A DNA stretch of 64,000 bases from Toxorhynchites rutilus septentrionalis (Eukaryota > Arthropoda > Insecta > Diptera > Culicidae), in NCBI RefSeq assembly GCF_029784135.1, contig NC_073745.1:276916706-276980705 (forward strand), written 5' to 3'. Each line of letters starts with the position of its first letter. The stretch's first letter is position 1. Both the position numbers and the translations under genes were made by a program. The notes under the pieces were generated by a model, which had not been told where the DNA came from, did not search any database, and saw only the letters and a program-made list of their open reading frames with translations. Shown here in pieces: positions 34,657 through 43,324 of this stretch.

Positions 34657-36432
34657 AGTTTACAATAAAAGTCTCAACCGAATTTTGGGATTTGGTCTTC
34701 TATTGGTGAGTGCAGGGCACATAAACTGGTCCACACATTGACCACGGTATGCTGTGAATTGGACGAAGGACAAGGGATCTAAACTTAACGATCACGAAAT
34801 CAAACGCTTGCGTTAGGGAACATGAGAAAGCAAATGGAGAACGGTTGAGTGCATGTCCACCGCGGGTGATGCAGATGCAAATAGTGCATAATATTAATAA
34901 ACGCATCACTGAATGTGACGCCAGGGAACGGAACGGCCGGCGGTGCGGAGAGCTATTCCGCCGTATCACGACAACGGTTTTGGATGATGATGGTGACGGC
35001 GCGGAATAGTCCAATCACGATGCGTTGTTGTAGATTCTACACCCGTGTGTGGGTATAGTGGAGGTGGATGGGATCCAGCGCGGGGGCAGACATATTTGCA
35101 TTGCTAGGCTCGTGCGCGCCACGGTGAGTATTTCAGTGGAACGGTTCTTCCATCGCGGGACCTGCAGCCGTATGCTAACGCTGGTGCTGTCGTGGAAAGC
35201 TGACGTACGATTTATAAACAAGAATAAAACCGTTTTATTAATTATAATAATAACCGTGCTGACATTGACAATGATTTCTCCGTTACGCGTGTCAGTGCCA
35301 GTCAGCGTGGGTGTGTAAACGCTGTGTGCGCTGTAATCCTGGGGGCCCATAGGGATTAACACGCAATACGCGTAGCAGGAGATAAATGCGGATAATTGAT
35401 TTTTCCGTAAACCCGGTATGTTCATGAATTTAGAAGTAAAGTCTAAATCTAATCTGTTCTCTGCAACATTTTGCGTCGTTATTTGTTTTTCGTTTTTCCT
35501 AAACTCAAACGGTTTTGAAAGACCAGCCGTGGGAAAAGGCCATCAAAAGAACAACTTTTCAAGTGTCCCCCTTTTTTGTTGGAGGTTCATGTATAAGTTG
35601 TGGGATTTGTCGTTATCCTCGTTATTGTCGTTGGTTGGGTGAAAAACTTTTTTTTTGCTGTTCCTCACGCTGCTAGACGGAAAGGAACTCGACGTCTCGA
35701 CGAATTTATTTCGATTCCTGCCCTTCTGTGCGGGAACATACAATGTAAACCCTTCTCAGAGGAGACCACAATCGAAACTGCTTCACTCCAACGCGAGTAT
35801 AGGCGAATATGGATGAAAGCTATGATACTTGATTATGTATGCTTGTTTTCTTTTTTTATGGAAAGCAGCCAGAAGAATTATGTGTTCAGACGGGGAAAGT
35901 TTTATTTTCAACGATTTCTCCATTCTTCCGCGTGCTTTATTCGCTCTCTTTCAGGCATCGGTCATTTACGACAGGGATTTTCCGCTTTCCAGCAGCAAGT
36001 TCCGTTCGGTATATATGAATGTTGATTTGGTAATCTTTTTTCTACAATTCGGTGAAAGTTTTCGGGATGAGTGACTTTGCAGGCCTTAGCGCGAATAGGC
36101 TCACGTGTGACCCAAAGTTTGTTTATTCATCATTTGGATAAGGTCTAAAGGGGCATAATAATACTTGGTGACCTGTTTTCGTATTCGAAAACTAATGCTA
36201 TGAATATTTGTATTGCAGCACGCGATGCGACAGAAAAAAGTTTAAGATATAGATCATTCATAAATATGATAGAATCAAATGCGCGTATTTCTGCAGTCAT
36301 CTTGTTTATAGTGGTTTCCTGATCCATCTCTGAAAATATACTGAATAATTCGTTTCAACTGTATCCATAACGCATTTTAACGTCATTTTTTGAAATGCAT
36401 TAATTAAAAATGATCGTTACCAATAAAAAGAC
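34657..36432. other. Low-repeat, more GC-balanced region; no gene identified
   Basis: No mobile-element ends were recognised. Overlapping open frames on both strands (34700-35425 minus, 35600-36074 plus) have no recognisable domains. Together with 2.9-5.7 kb and 49.0-49.9 kb, this is a candidate for unique host DNA. Confidence 0.4.
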
Positions 36433-36785
36433 ACAGGAGGGTTGTGTCTGACACACGACCGCATAGTTGACGTAGGATTCCGTTAGGCTATCTCTTGATT
36501 TTGGAAATGTTTGATGAATTACATCGTTGAACTCTTTGATAATGATTTGATGGCCTCCTGAGAAGGACTGTTTTGTTTGGTTGTTGGGTATTGTTTGTTC
36601 ACTCCACCAGTGTTTACCGAGTGATGATGACAGAAGGATGGTAAACAGTCGTTGGATGGTGCGTACCAGATAAAAGATAATGAAGTGGAACGTGATATGA
36701 TTAAAACCACCCTCTGTGATTCTAGACGATGCCTTCTGTGATATGTATGGATTAAATAAAGAATAATAAACTCACTAATGTAATA
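36433..36785 (+). mobile_element. TGA-C element, copy 2 (5' part)
   Basis: It starts ACAGGAGGGTTGTGTCTGAC, with hairpin arms GGTTGTGTC/CACACGACC, then TTGACGTAGGATTCCG. Continuing to TGTATGGATTAAATAAAG it follows copy 4. It is interrupted at a TA by the DD37E transposon and resumes at 38045. A decayed histone-type stem-loop is near 36550. Confidence 0.75.
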
Positions 36786-38044
36786 AAGGGTGTGTCACAT
36801 CAAATTGCATCACGGAAAAAACGCTGTAGAAATTCGCCCAGTAGACCGATCCTTTTGAAAATTTTAGACAGTAAAATAAAAACTATTAAACAACTTTTGG
36901 CATTTTCTTTTTAATCATACTTCGAGCCCAAGCCCGTATGCACGCACCTTCCTCTTCACCCCGTCCATAAGGTTCTGTACAACGTCAGGTTGAAGTTTTT
37001 TTTGAACAGAAATCCATTTTCTCTTGAAGTCCGCCTCCGATTTGACAACTTTTGGGTTCTTCCGGAGGGCCTGCTTCATAATCGCCCAATATTTCTCTAT
37101 TGGGCGAAGCTCCGGCGCGTTGGGCGGGTTCATTTCCTTTGGCACGAAGGTGACCCCGTTGGCTTCGTACCACTCCAACACGTCCTTTGAATAGTGGCAC
37201 GAAGCGAGATCCGGCCAGAAGATGGTCGGGCCCTCGTGCTGCTTCAATAGTGGTAGTAAGCGCTTCTGTAGGCACTCCTTAAGGTAAACCTGCCCGTTTA
37301 CCGTGCCGGTCATCACGAAGGGAGCGCTCCGCTTTCCGCAAGAGCAGATCGCTTGCCACACCATGTAGTTTTTGGCAAACTTGGATAGTTTCTGCTTGCG
37401 AATCTCCTCCGGAACGCTGAATTTGTCCTCTGCGGAGAAGAACAACAGGCCCGGCAGCTGACGAAAGTCGCTTTGACGTAGGTTTCATCGTCCATTACCA
37501 GGCAATGCGGCTTCCCCACCATGTTTTGCCTTTCGTAGCGGTTAGGAGCCTTCTGAACCTTGTATGTACGCAGGCCCTCCCGCTGCTTAGTCCGCTGGAC
37601 GAATGAACTTGACAAATTCAGCTTATTGGCGACATCCCGGACCGAACTTCTCGGATCACGTCTAAACTGCTTAACTACGCGCTTGTGATCTTTTTCACTG
37701 ACGGAGCATCCATTTTTGCCGTTCTTCACCTTCCGGTCGATGGTTAGGTTCTCGAAGTATCGTTTTAGTACTCTGCTGACCGTGGATTGGAAGATTCCCA
37801 GCATCTTACCGATTTCCCGATGTGACAACTCCGGATTCTCGAAATGAGTGCGCAGGATTAATTCACGACGCTCTTTTTCGTTCGACGACATTTTTCCAAA
37901 TTTACGAAAAATTGACAGTGAAGCATGGCCAACGTGATCTATACACTCTTATCTGATTATAAAACCAAAGCTGAAGATATAATTCCTAAAAATTAAATTT
38001 CTACAGCGTTTTTTCCGTGATGCAATTTGATGTGACACACCCTT
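36786..38044 (-). mobile_element. DD37E Tc1/mariner transposon, copy 2
   Basis: It has 49-bp perfect terminal inverted repeats identical to copy 1 and a TA duplication (36784-36785, 38045-38046). It is inserted in a TGA-C element whose sequence reads through on both sides. Length is 1259 bp. Confidence 0.94.
36915..37891 (-). pseudogene. DD37E transposase, nearly intact (copy 2)
   Basis: The same protein as at 29043-30011 but better preserved. Both helix-turn-helix regions are present, with first D in VMDDETYVKA and second D in FWPDLASCHYS. The E of PELRPIEKYW follows after exactly 37 residues, which defines the DD37E group. Two lesions: an in-frame 39-base deletion (13 codons, between NMVGK and PHCLV), and loss of one C near 37469 that shifts the frame after ETYVKA. 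The C-terminus VRAYGLGLEV is intact. Not functional as it stands. Confidence 0.92.
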
Positions 38045-38158
38045 TATAACATGATTACCAATACCGAACAAAATTATCATTTTTTCTCATCAGTAAAAAC
38101 ATGTTACTTTAACATAGAGAAAACATATTTGAAATGGAAAAGGTATTTTTTTATATTT
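38045..38158 (+). mobile_element. TGA-C element, copy 2 (continuation)
   Basis: Reads ACCGAACAAAATTATCA, CATCAGTAAAAACATGTTAC as in other TGA-C copies, then is interrupted by TGA-D in a run of T (TATATTT|TGACG). Confidence 0.7.
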
Positions 38159-38573
38159 TGACGTAGGACTACGTCTAACCGGAAGATATAGGGGGTGAAA
38201 AGGAAATCTAGGCACTGAACAAGTAGGAAAAAAATGCAAGATTTGGAACGCTTATAACTCGAGCATTTCTCAATAGATCGCAAAGGTTTTTGCATCAATT
38301 GATAGGAAATATATCTACGCATCTATCATAACGAATAACATTTCATTTTTCTTGAGATAAATAATTGAATAATTGTGAAATATCAAGCATTGTCAAAATG
38401 CACTATGTGCCCATTTTTGATTGGTCCATTTTGTGCTCCTCAAATCGTACCGACCAAAACGGGCAACCAGAGCAGCAGCGAATTAGAATGAAGCACGATT
38501 GGAAAGGAAAAAGAAAAAAATGAACGAAACATTGGTCGCAGTCTCACACATGCGTAATTCTCGAGCCAGCCAG

Positions 38574-38609
38574 TCAGCTTAAAAATCCCCGCTCCCTGTC
38601 GTAACGATC
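38574..38609 (+). promoter_or_regulatory. H2A promoter-like segment (CCAAT and TATA-like)
   Basis: CAGCTTAAAAATCCCCGCTC is a TATA-like box. GATTGGTCC near 38420 and ACATTGGTCG near 38530 are CCAAT-like boxes. All lie upstream of the H2A start at 38893 on the same strand. A SINE-like insert (38610-38813) separates this from the leader. Activity is inference. Confidence 0.45.
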
Positions 38610-38813
38610 CATTTTTTGTGTGGACACCGACTGGACAACATCGTTGCTGGACGGGCTGGACGGCGAGGGATCGAGTGCCTTTCTCAAGGCAAGAGTGCGG
38701 AGGTGGTAGCGCTGGAGTAGAATAGAGTAGAGTTTTCAAAGGGCCTTTCTCAAGGCTAGAGACGAATGAGCTGCAAAAGTTTAAAGTCTCTATAATACAA
38801 TACCTTCCTTCCT
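38610..38813 (-). mobile_element. SINE-like retroposon, 204 nt, 11-bp TSD
   Basis: It is flanked by TCGTAACGATC at 38599-38609 and 38814-38824. The other TGA-D copy (54607-54615) has a single uninterrupted site. It matches the insert at 2321-2508 in the opposite orientation, with GCCTTTCTCAAGGC hairpins and CGAGGGATCGAGTG. Confidence 0.72.
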
Positions 38814-38892
38814 TCGTAACGATCATTCTCATTCAAACCGTACACCACATCGGTTCGCATCACAACACATCAACAAACCAACCCAAGCAGCC

Positions 38893-39350
38893 ATGTCTGG
38901 ACATGGTTAAGGAGGAAAAGTGAAGGGAAAGGCAAAATCCCGCTCGAACCGTGTTGATCTGGAGTTCCCCGCAAGGGTAGCTAGGCCGAGCGCGTTAGTA
39001 CCAGTGCACCAGTCCACCTAGCCGGCGTTATATAGTTTCGGCCGCCGAAGTGATCGAGTTAGCTGGCAAAGCTGCTCGCGACGATAAGAAAACCCGCATT
39101 CGGAACAGAACACATTCGGTTCGCGGACATCAAGACAACAGGCAGTTGCAGCGAGTGGCGAGTGGCAAATGCAATCGCAAAACGACATCAGGTAGCCGAA
39201 GAAAAAAGTTTGTTCTTTATACAAACTGCTTTGGTGGCAAATCCAGAACAAGGCGGCATCGAGGGCGTTCGAAATGGTGTTTTTCAAAACCACGAGTACT
39301 AAGTTTTCTAAATTGGAACCATTCCATAAAACAAGGCGCTTTTCAGGGCC
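38893..39350 (+). pseudogene. Histone H2A pseudogene 1, inside TGA-D
   Basis: Canonical H2A forms the H2A-H2B dimer of the nucleosome. Here ATG at 38893 gives MSGHG, a stop, then GGKVKGKAKSRSNR, matching the H2A N-terminus. AERVSTSAPVHLAGVI corresponds to AERVGAGAPVYLAAVM, and after a one-base shift EVIELAGKAARDDKKTRI corresponds to EVLELAGNAARDNKKTRI. Part of the RIHRLL region is deleted and the C-terminal third is hard to align. The leader ACAAACCAACCCAAGCAGCC precedes the ATG and a histone stem-loop ends it (39335-39350). It therefore looks like a DNA-level capture of a replication-dependent, intronless H2A gene. Multiple stops make it non-functional. Confidence 0.9.
39335..39350 (+). promoter_or_regulatory. 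Histone 3' stem-loop of H2A pseudogene 1
   Basis: GGCGCTTTTCAGGGCC has one mismatched stem pair. It is preceded by ACAA and followed by ATTAAA. It matches the histone mRNA 3' processing stem-loop in loop sequence (TTTC) and stem length (6). Confidence 0.8.
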
Positions 39351-39925
39351 ATTAAACCTTCCAAAAAAGAGTTTAGGAAATACAGTTCAACGCTTTCTAA
39401 AACAATATCCAAAATAATAATAAAACACAAATAGATTTTTTCATAATTTGTTTGCCAGGATATGATGAGTATGTGAATTTGGCAGTTGTTCTGAGCTTAT
39501 TGATTTTCACCAATTCTTAAATTGCTTCTAGATTGAAAGTACAGTAATTTACACTTATCTCGACATTTAGCTAATTGGACGGACCTGTAATGCGAGATAT
39601 TTTGTTGAACATTTTTGTAAACATAGAGTTCGGGGTCCAAATTATGACCCCACATTGAAAGTCGACACTGTACCACTGTCATCGCAAATGTTCAATTACA
39701 GGTTAAAATTACCTCCAATCCGACACTGAGTGGTGGTAATGCGACGTGCCATTGAATGTAATTTACTGTAAAATATGTCACAAGCTGGATGGGAAGAAAT
39801 TTTCCAACTGTGAAAGCTGTGGCGAGTGGCAAATGCAATCGCTAAACAGAAAGGTTTAGCCGAACAAGATGGGGATATCGAGTGATAACAAAACAATAAA
39901 CTCTTTAGATTGAAGATAATTTTGT

Positions 39926-39941
39926 GATCCTGAAAAGGACC
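39926..39941 (-). promoter_or_regulatory. Histone-type stem-loop, opposite strand
   Basis: On the minus strand this reads GGTCCTTTTCAGGATC, close to the histone stem-loop consensus but opposite to the H2A copies in the same element. It may mark a second captured histone 3' end. Confidence 0.5.
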
Positions 39942-40097
39942 CTTTTTAGCCTGCATGTGAATCCAACGAGCGAACAAATCGTGATGAATGTATTTTTTTG
40001 CCATCGCTCCCTTTTAACGCTCATTCGTTCGTCTCGTTGGACTTGCCCCTCTGGCTGAGTCTGCCGATTTGTCTCTATCCTGTGAGTGTGTACCGCT

Positions 40098-40110
40098 AGA
40101 GTATAAAACA
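40098..40110 (+). promoter_or_regulatory. TATA box upstream of H2A pseudogene 2
   Basis: GAGTATAAAACACG lies about 78 bases before the H2A-like start at 40177, a plausible distance for a histone promoter and leader. Confidence 0.5.
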
Positions 40111-40176
40111 CGTGGACCCCAAAAAATATCTTATTTTCTTCCAAACCGTAAACCCGTGTGGTTGTACGGCATCGGC

Positions 40177-40663
40177 ATCGTGGACGTAACAAAGGAGGAC
40201 AAGTTAAGGGAAAGGCAAAGTCTCACTCGAACCGTGCAGGTCTCCAGTTCCCTGTTGGTCGCATTCACTGATTGTTCCGCAAGGGTAACTAGGCCGAACG
40301 GATTGGTGCCGGAGCACCAGTATACCTAACAGCGATTATAGAGTTTCGGTCGTCGGAGTGCTCGAGTTGGCTTGCAAAGCTGCTCACGACAATCAGAAAA
40401 CCCGCATCAAGAACAGAGCAGCTTCGGTTCGGCGCTCATCAAGGTAACAGTTAGTTTCAGTGAGTGGCAAAGTGTTTCTCCGGCACGTCGCATTGAATGG
40501 AATTTACTGAACAACATGTCACAAGCTGGATGGGAAGAAATTTTCCAACTGTGAAAGCTGTGGCGAGTGGCAAACGCAATAGCTAAACAGGAAGGTTTAA
40601 CCGAACAAGATGGGAATATCGAGTGATAACAAAAACACAACACCAAAGGTTCTTTTCAGAACC
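40177..40663 (+). pseudogene. Histone H2A pseudogene 2, inside TGA-D
   Basis: After a damaged start (ATC for ATG, two bases lost) the frame reads [30 protein letters not shown], stop, LFRKGN, stop, AERIGAGAPVYLTAIIEF. A shift follows, then a stretch equivalent to LAGNAARDNKKTRI. This is closer to canonical H2A than copy 1, and its RIHRLL region is present. The two stops are consistent with CGA to TGA and TAC to TAG single changes. The 3' part is diverged, but the element ends in a perfect histone stem-loop. An upstream TATAAAA is at 40101. Confidence 0.9.
40648..40663 (+). promoter_or_regulatory. Histone 3' stem-loop of H2A pseudogene 2 (perfect)
   Basis: GGTTCTTTTCAGAACC: perfect 6-bp stem and TTTC loop, preceded by ACCAAA and followed by ATCA, exactly the metazoan histone 3' end pattern. 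Confidence 0.88.
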
Positions 40664-40843
40664 ATCAACATATTCATAAAGAGTAAACAGTAAACTAATC
40701 CATTTTTCAGATAGATTGGTAGGTATTCACGTAGGAGAAGAAAATAAAACAATATATTTAAAATATATATTTAACAAAAGCTGTCCCCTTTGTATAGTCC
40801 TACGTCACTCCGGTTATGTCCCCGACATTACCCACCCGTCTTT

Positions 40844-41130
40844 TTTTTATTCTAGTGTCTGCATAAGTTGCCCGATATTGACAGCTTTGTTCGAGAAAGC
40901 ACACAAATCGACAGAACAAATGTATGGGCAAAGGGGAATGCTTCTAATTTTAATAAATTTACACCATGTACAGACTATGGGATTGTAATGTATAGCATAT
41001 CAAACAAATCTTAGAAAATTTCCGATTCGATGGGTATGCAAATCGTTGAAATCCGTTCGCAGAAAATAAAGTTATTATCGTTAACTTTATTTCATAAAAA
41101 CGTGACATGTTTTCGGTGAATTTTCGGTTT
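40844..41130 (+). mobile_element. TGA-B 3' fragment
   Basis: TGTCTGCATAAGTTGCCC through TATAGCATATCAAACAAATC to AACGTGACATGTTTTCGG matches the last 300 bases of TGA-B but lacks the palindrome. It directly follows the TGA-D end in a T run. Confidence 0.65.
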
Positions 41131-41479
41131 TCGAAAAACTCAAACTTCAACGCCTGCGACACAAATAAATGAAGTCCGAATGGGCTAATATTGTGCATAA
41201 GGTTTATCATCGTGCAAATCAACATTTCGCAGCAAGTTCCGAACAAAATCGTGATAGCTATTTCTATTGGCACCCAAAACCTTTTTTTTTCGAAAACCCC
41301 GATTTCTTTTACTCCCCCTTGGATGATTTTTCAATTTTCAAAAAAAACTCAAACTTAAACCACTTAAGTCCGATTGAGTTGATATTTTGCATAGGTTGTT
41401 CACTCGAGGTGGTGAACATTTTCATGGGGTAACTTTTTGGAAATTCGAGATGACCATTTTAATTGGCACCTTAGAGCGC
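41131..41479. repeat. Diverged direct repeat, ~165 bp x 2
   Basis: Two diverged units, each with AAACTCAAACTT and a CATAAGTCCGAWTG-like motif, lie near 41135 and 41340. No gene. Confidence 0.35.
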
Positions 41480-41639
41480 ACATTCTAATCAGTCACAGTG
41501 AGAAGACACAGTAAGACTGATGCAAACCTCCCGCTACCACAGCTTGATGCATACTGAGCGTAGGAATCTTTTGCCGCCAAGAACACGACTCTGACCCCGT
41601 CAACTTTCGCGTTAGCTAGAAACGTCTGCTTTTTTCTGG

Positions 41640-42952
41640 ATGACGAAAAAATGTTCTGCTTCTCACTGCTTCACTACATCGTCCCGGAGCAGCAAAATTA
41701 CGTGTGCCAGATGCAGGAAGCCATTCCATCTGAAGTGCGTCGGATTGGCTGCAGCGCTCTCCGTGACTTTCCCGGCGCTGAGTGGTTCTGTCCCGCTTGT
41801 CGGAACTCGCCGTTCGACCTCGACCAGTCTTCGATCAATCCTGTACTGAATTTGATCTTGGCACGCCTTGCATCTATCCTACGCTTAGTAGGAAGCCAAA
41901 TTGATGTTACCCGTGCTCTTTGCCGTGCGCTAAACGACAGCAACCTCCGTTCGAGTAATTGTTTGCACGAAGCTCGTCCATCTGAATCCCGTCCATCTGA
42001 AGCTGCCAACGAATTGAGAAGTTTCGAAGATGCAACAGACAACATTCAGTTCGAGTTCTCGAATGTGTTTGGCTCTTTTATCGCTGATGCAGAAAATGTC
42101 TCCGATGGGAAAAGAGATCGTACCAGCAGTCCGTCATCATCAAATATGACGTCATCCAGATCCGGCAAGAAACTGAGAGTTGACGTTCCAGTTGATACAA
42201 TCGATTTGCCAAACATTATAGTTTCCTCTATTCCAGGCGATTCGTCCGTGGTAATCTCTACATCAATAACTGTTAGCGAAGCTACCGTAACCGATACGAA
42301 CGGTACTAATACCATCATCACCACCTCCAGCGGAGGAAATATCATCTCAACCGGTGCTACCTGTGCTAACCATACTGCAATCAATACCGTCGTCAGTACC
42401 TCCGCCTCCAATTCAACAGCAATCGCTGTTACTAAAGCAAGTACAGCCATCGCAAGCCCTCCAATTTATACACATCACATTACCACAGCCAACGCTATCG
42501 CCGCCACGAAATCTATCGCCTTCACAAGCATTCAAACCTGCTCAAAGCCGATACGCACTGCCCGAAGCTCACCAATACCCCCCGCCATCATCACCACAAG
42601 TAACAACATAATGAATCTCGCCACTACCAGCTCTGCCAGCACAATCACCACTCCTATCATTCAACGTCCGCCGCCTTACCATCCGGCCCCCCGATCCATC
42701 ACTACGTTGCTGGGTCCATCAACATCCTTCAGACAGTCAACACAACAACCAAATGCAGTTCTATCGTATGCTATTACGTCAGGTGAGAACGTACGCACAA
42801 CAAATTACAATACGAGTAATAGTTCAAGTGGTAACAATAGTCCTATACCTCGCTTGGCAATTGCACCAATGCCATCAATTACAAATGGCTATAATAGTAG
42901 GAATTGGTTTTATCTTACTAGGTTTCAACCCCTGAAACTGAAATCAATGTAA
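41640..42952 (+). pseudogene. LINE ORF1 with PHD-type zinc finger
   Basis: ORF1 proteins of CR1-group LINEs bind nucleic acid and act as chaperones. It starts MTKKCSASHC and a PHD-like finger ITCARCRKPFHLKCVGL continues, after a one-base frameshift near 41750, as WFCPACRNSPFDLD. The order of cysteines and histidine fits. The remaining ~330 residues are Ser/Thr-rich (TTSSGGNIIS, NTVVSTSASNST), low complexity, and end at the stop 42950. Repaired length would be about 435 residues. Confidence 0.75.
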
Positions 42953-43324
42953 TCAATTACATCGCTCGCCGCACTCATTGCGAGCCCGCTTCGATAGCTT
43001 GTCATAAATTGATCCGGACCACTGACTTACCTGTCGTTTAAACTCAATGTACCTTCAAATATCGAAAATGATCTGCTCTCAGATGGTTTTTGGCCAAATG
43101 CAGTCTCTATCATTCCGTTTTTAGACCGACAATCCAACAGTCGGAAACCGGACGGTACTCAACCTTCACTTCGTCCGAATCATTTCATTTCCAATGCTAC
43201 CAATCTACGAAAACCGTCGTCCCGACCTAAAGCTTTACGTCCTCATCCCCCCGTGCCAATCAACAAAACTTCTGTTCCACAACCAGCATTCCGGCAGTCG
43301 AACCCTACGCAACCCGGAAACAGA

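Larger units (their letters stand above)
38159..40843 (-). mobile_element. TGA-D element, copy 1, carrying histone H2A
   Basis: Minus orientation. At the left is the palindrome TGACGTAGGACTACGTC with TAACCGGAAGATATAGGGG. At the right is TAGTCCTACGTCACTCC, then the hairpin arms GGTTATGTC/GACATTACC and CCACCCGTCTTTT. Read on the plus strand it carries two H2A pseudogenes (38893-39350 and 40177-40663) with upstream promoter-like and downstream stem-loop sequence. A segment of about 160 bases (near 39725 and 40480; CACAAGCTGGATGGGAAGAA) is duplicated, so the second H2A copy lies between direct repeats. Copy 2 (53405-55058) lacks this duplication and the second H2A body. Confidence 0.85.

Noticed and set aside
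38610..38813. Sequence shared by TGA-B copy 1 and TGA-D copy 1 taken as a common histone leader
   Set aside because: Both occurrences are bounded by direct repeats and sister copies have the empty site, so this is a separate SINE-like insertion.
39018..39355. Open frames across 39018-39355 as expressed small proteins
   Set aside because: They are out-of-frame reads of the H2A pseudogene and its antisense; the same frames recur at 54046-54413 for the same reason.
41698..42450. Antisense open frames (42045-41698 and 42450-42046)
   Set aside because: They are shadows of the low-complexity LINE ORF1 on the plus strand.
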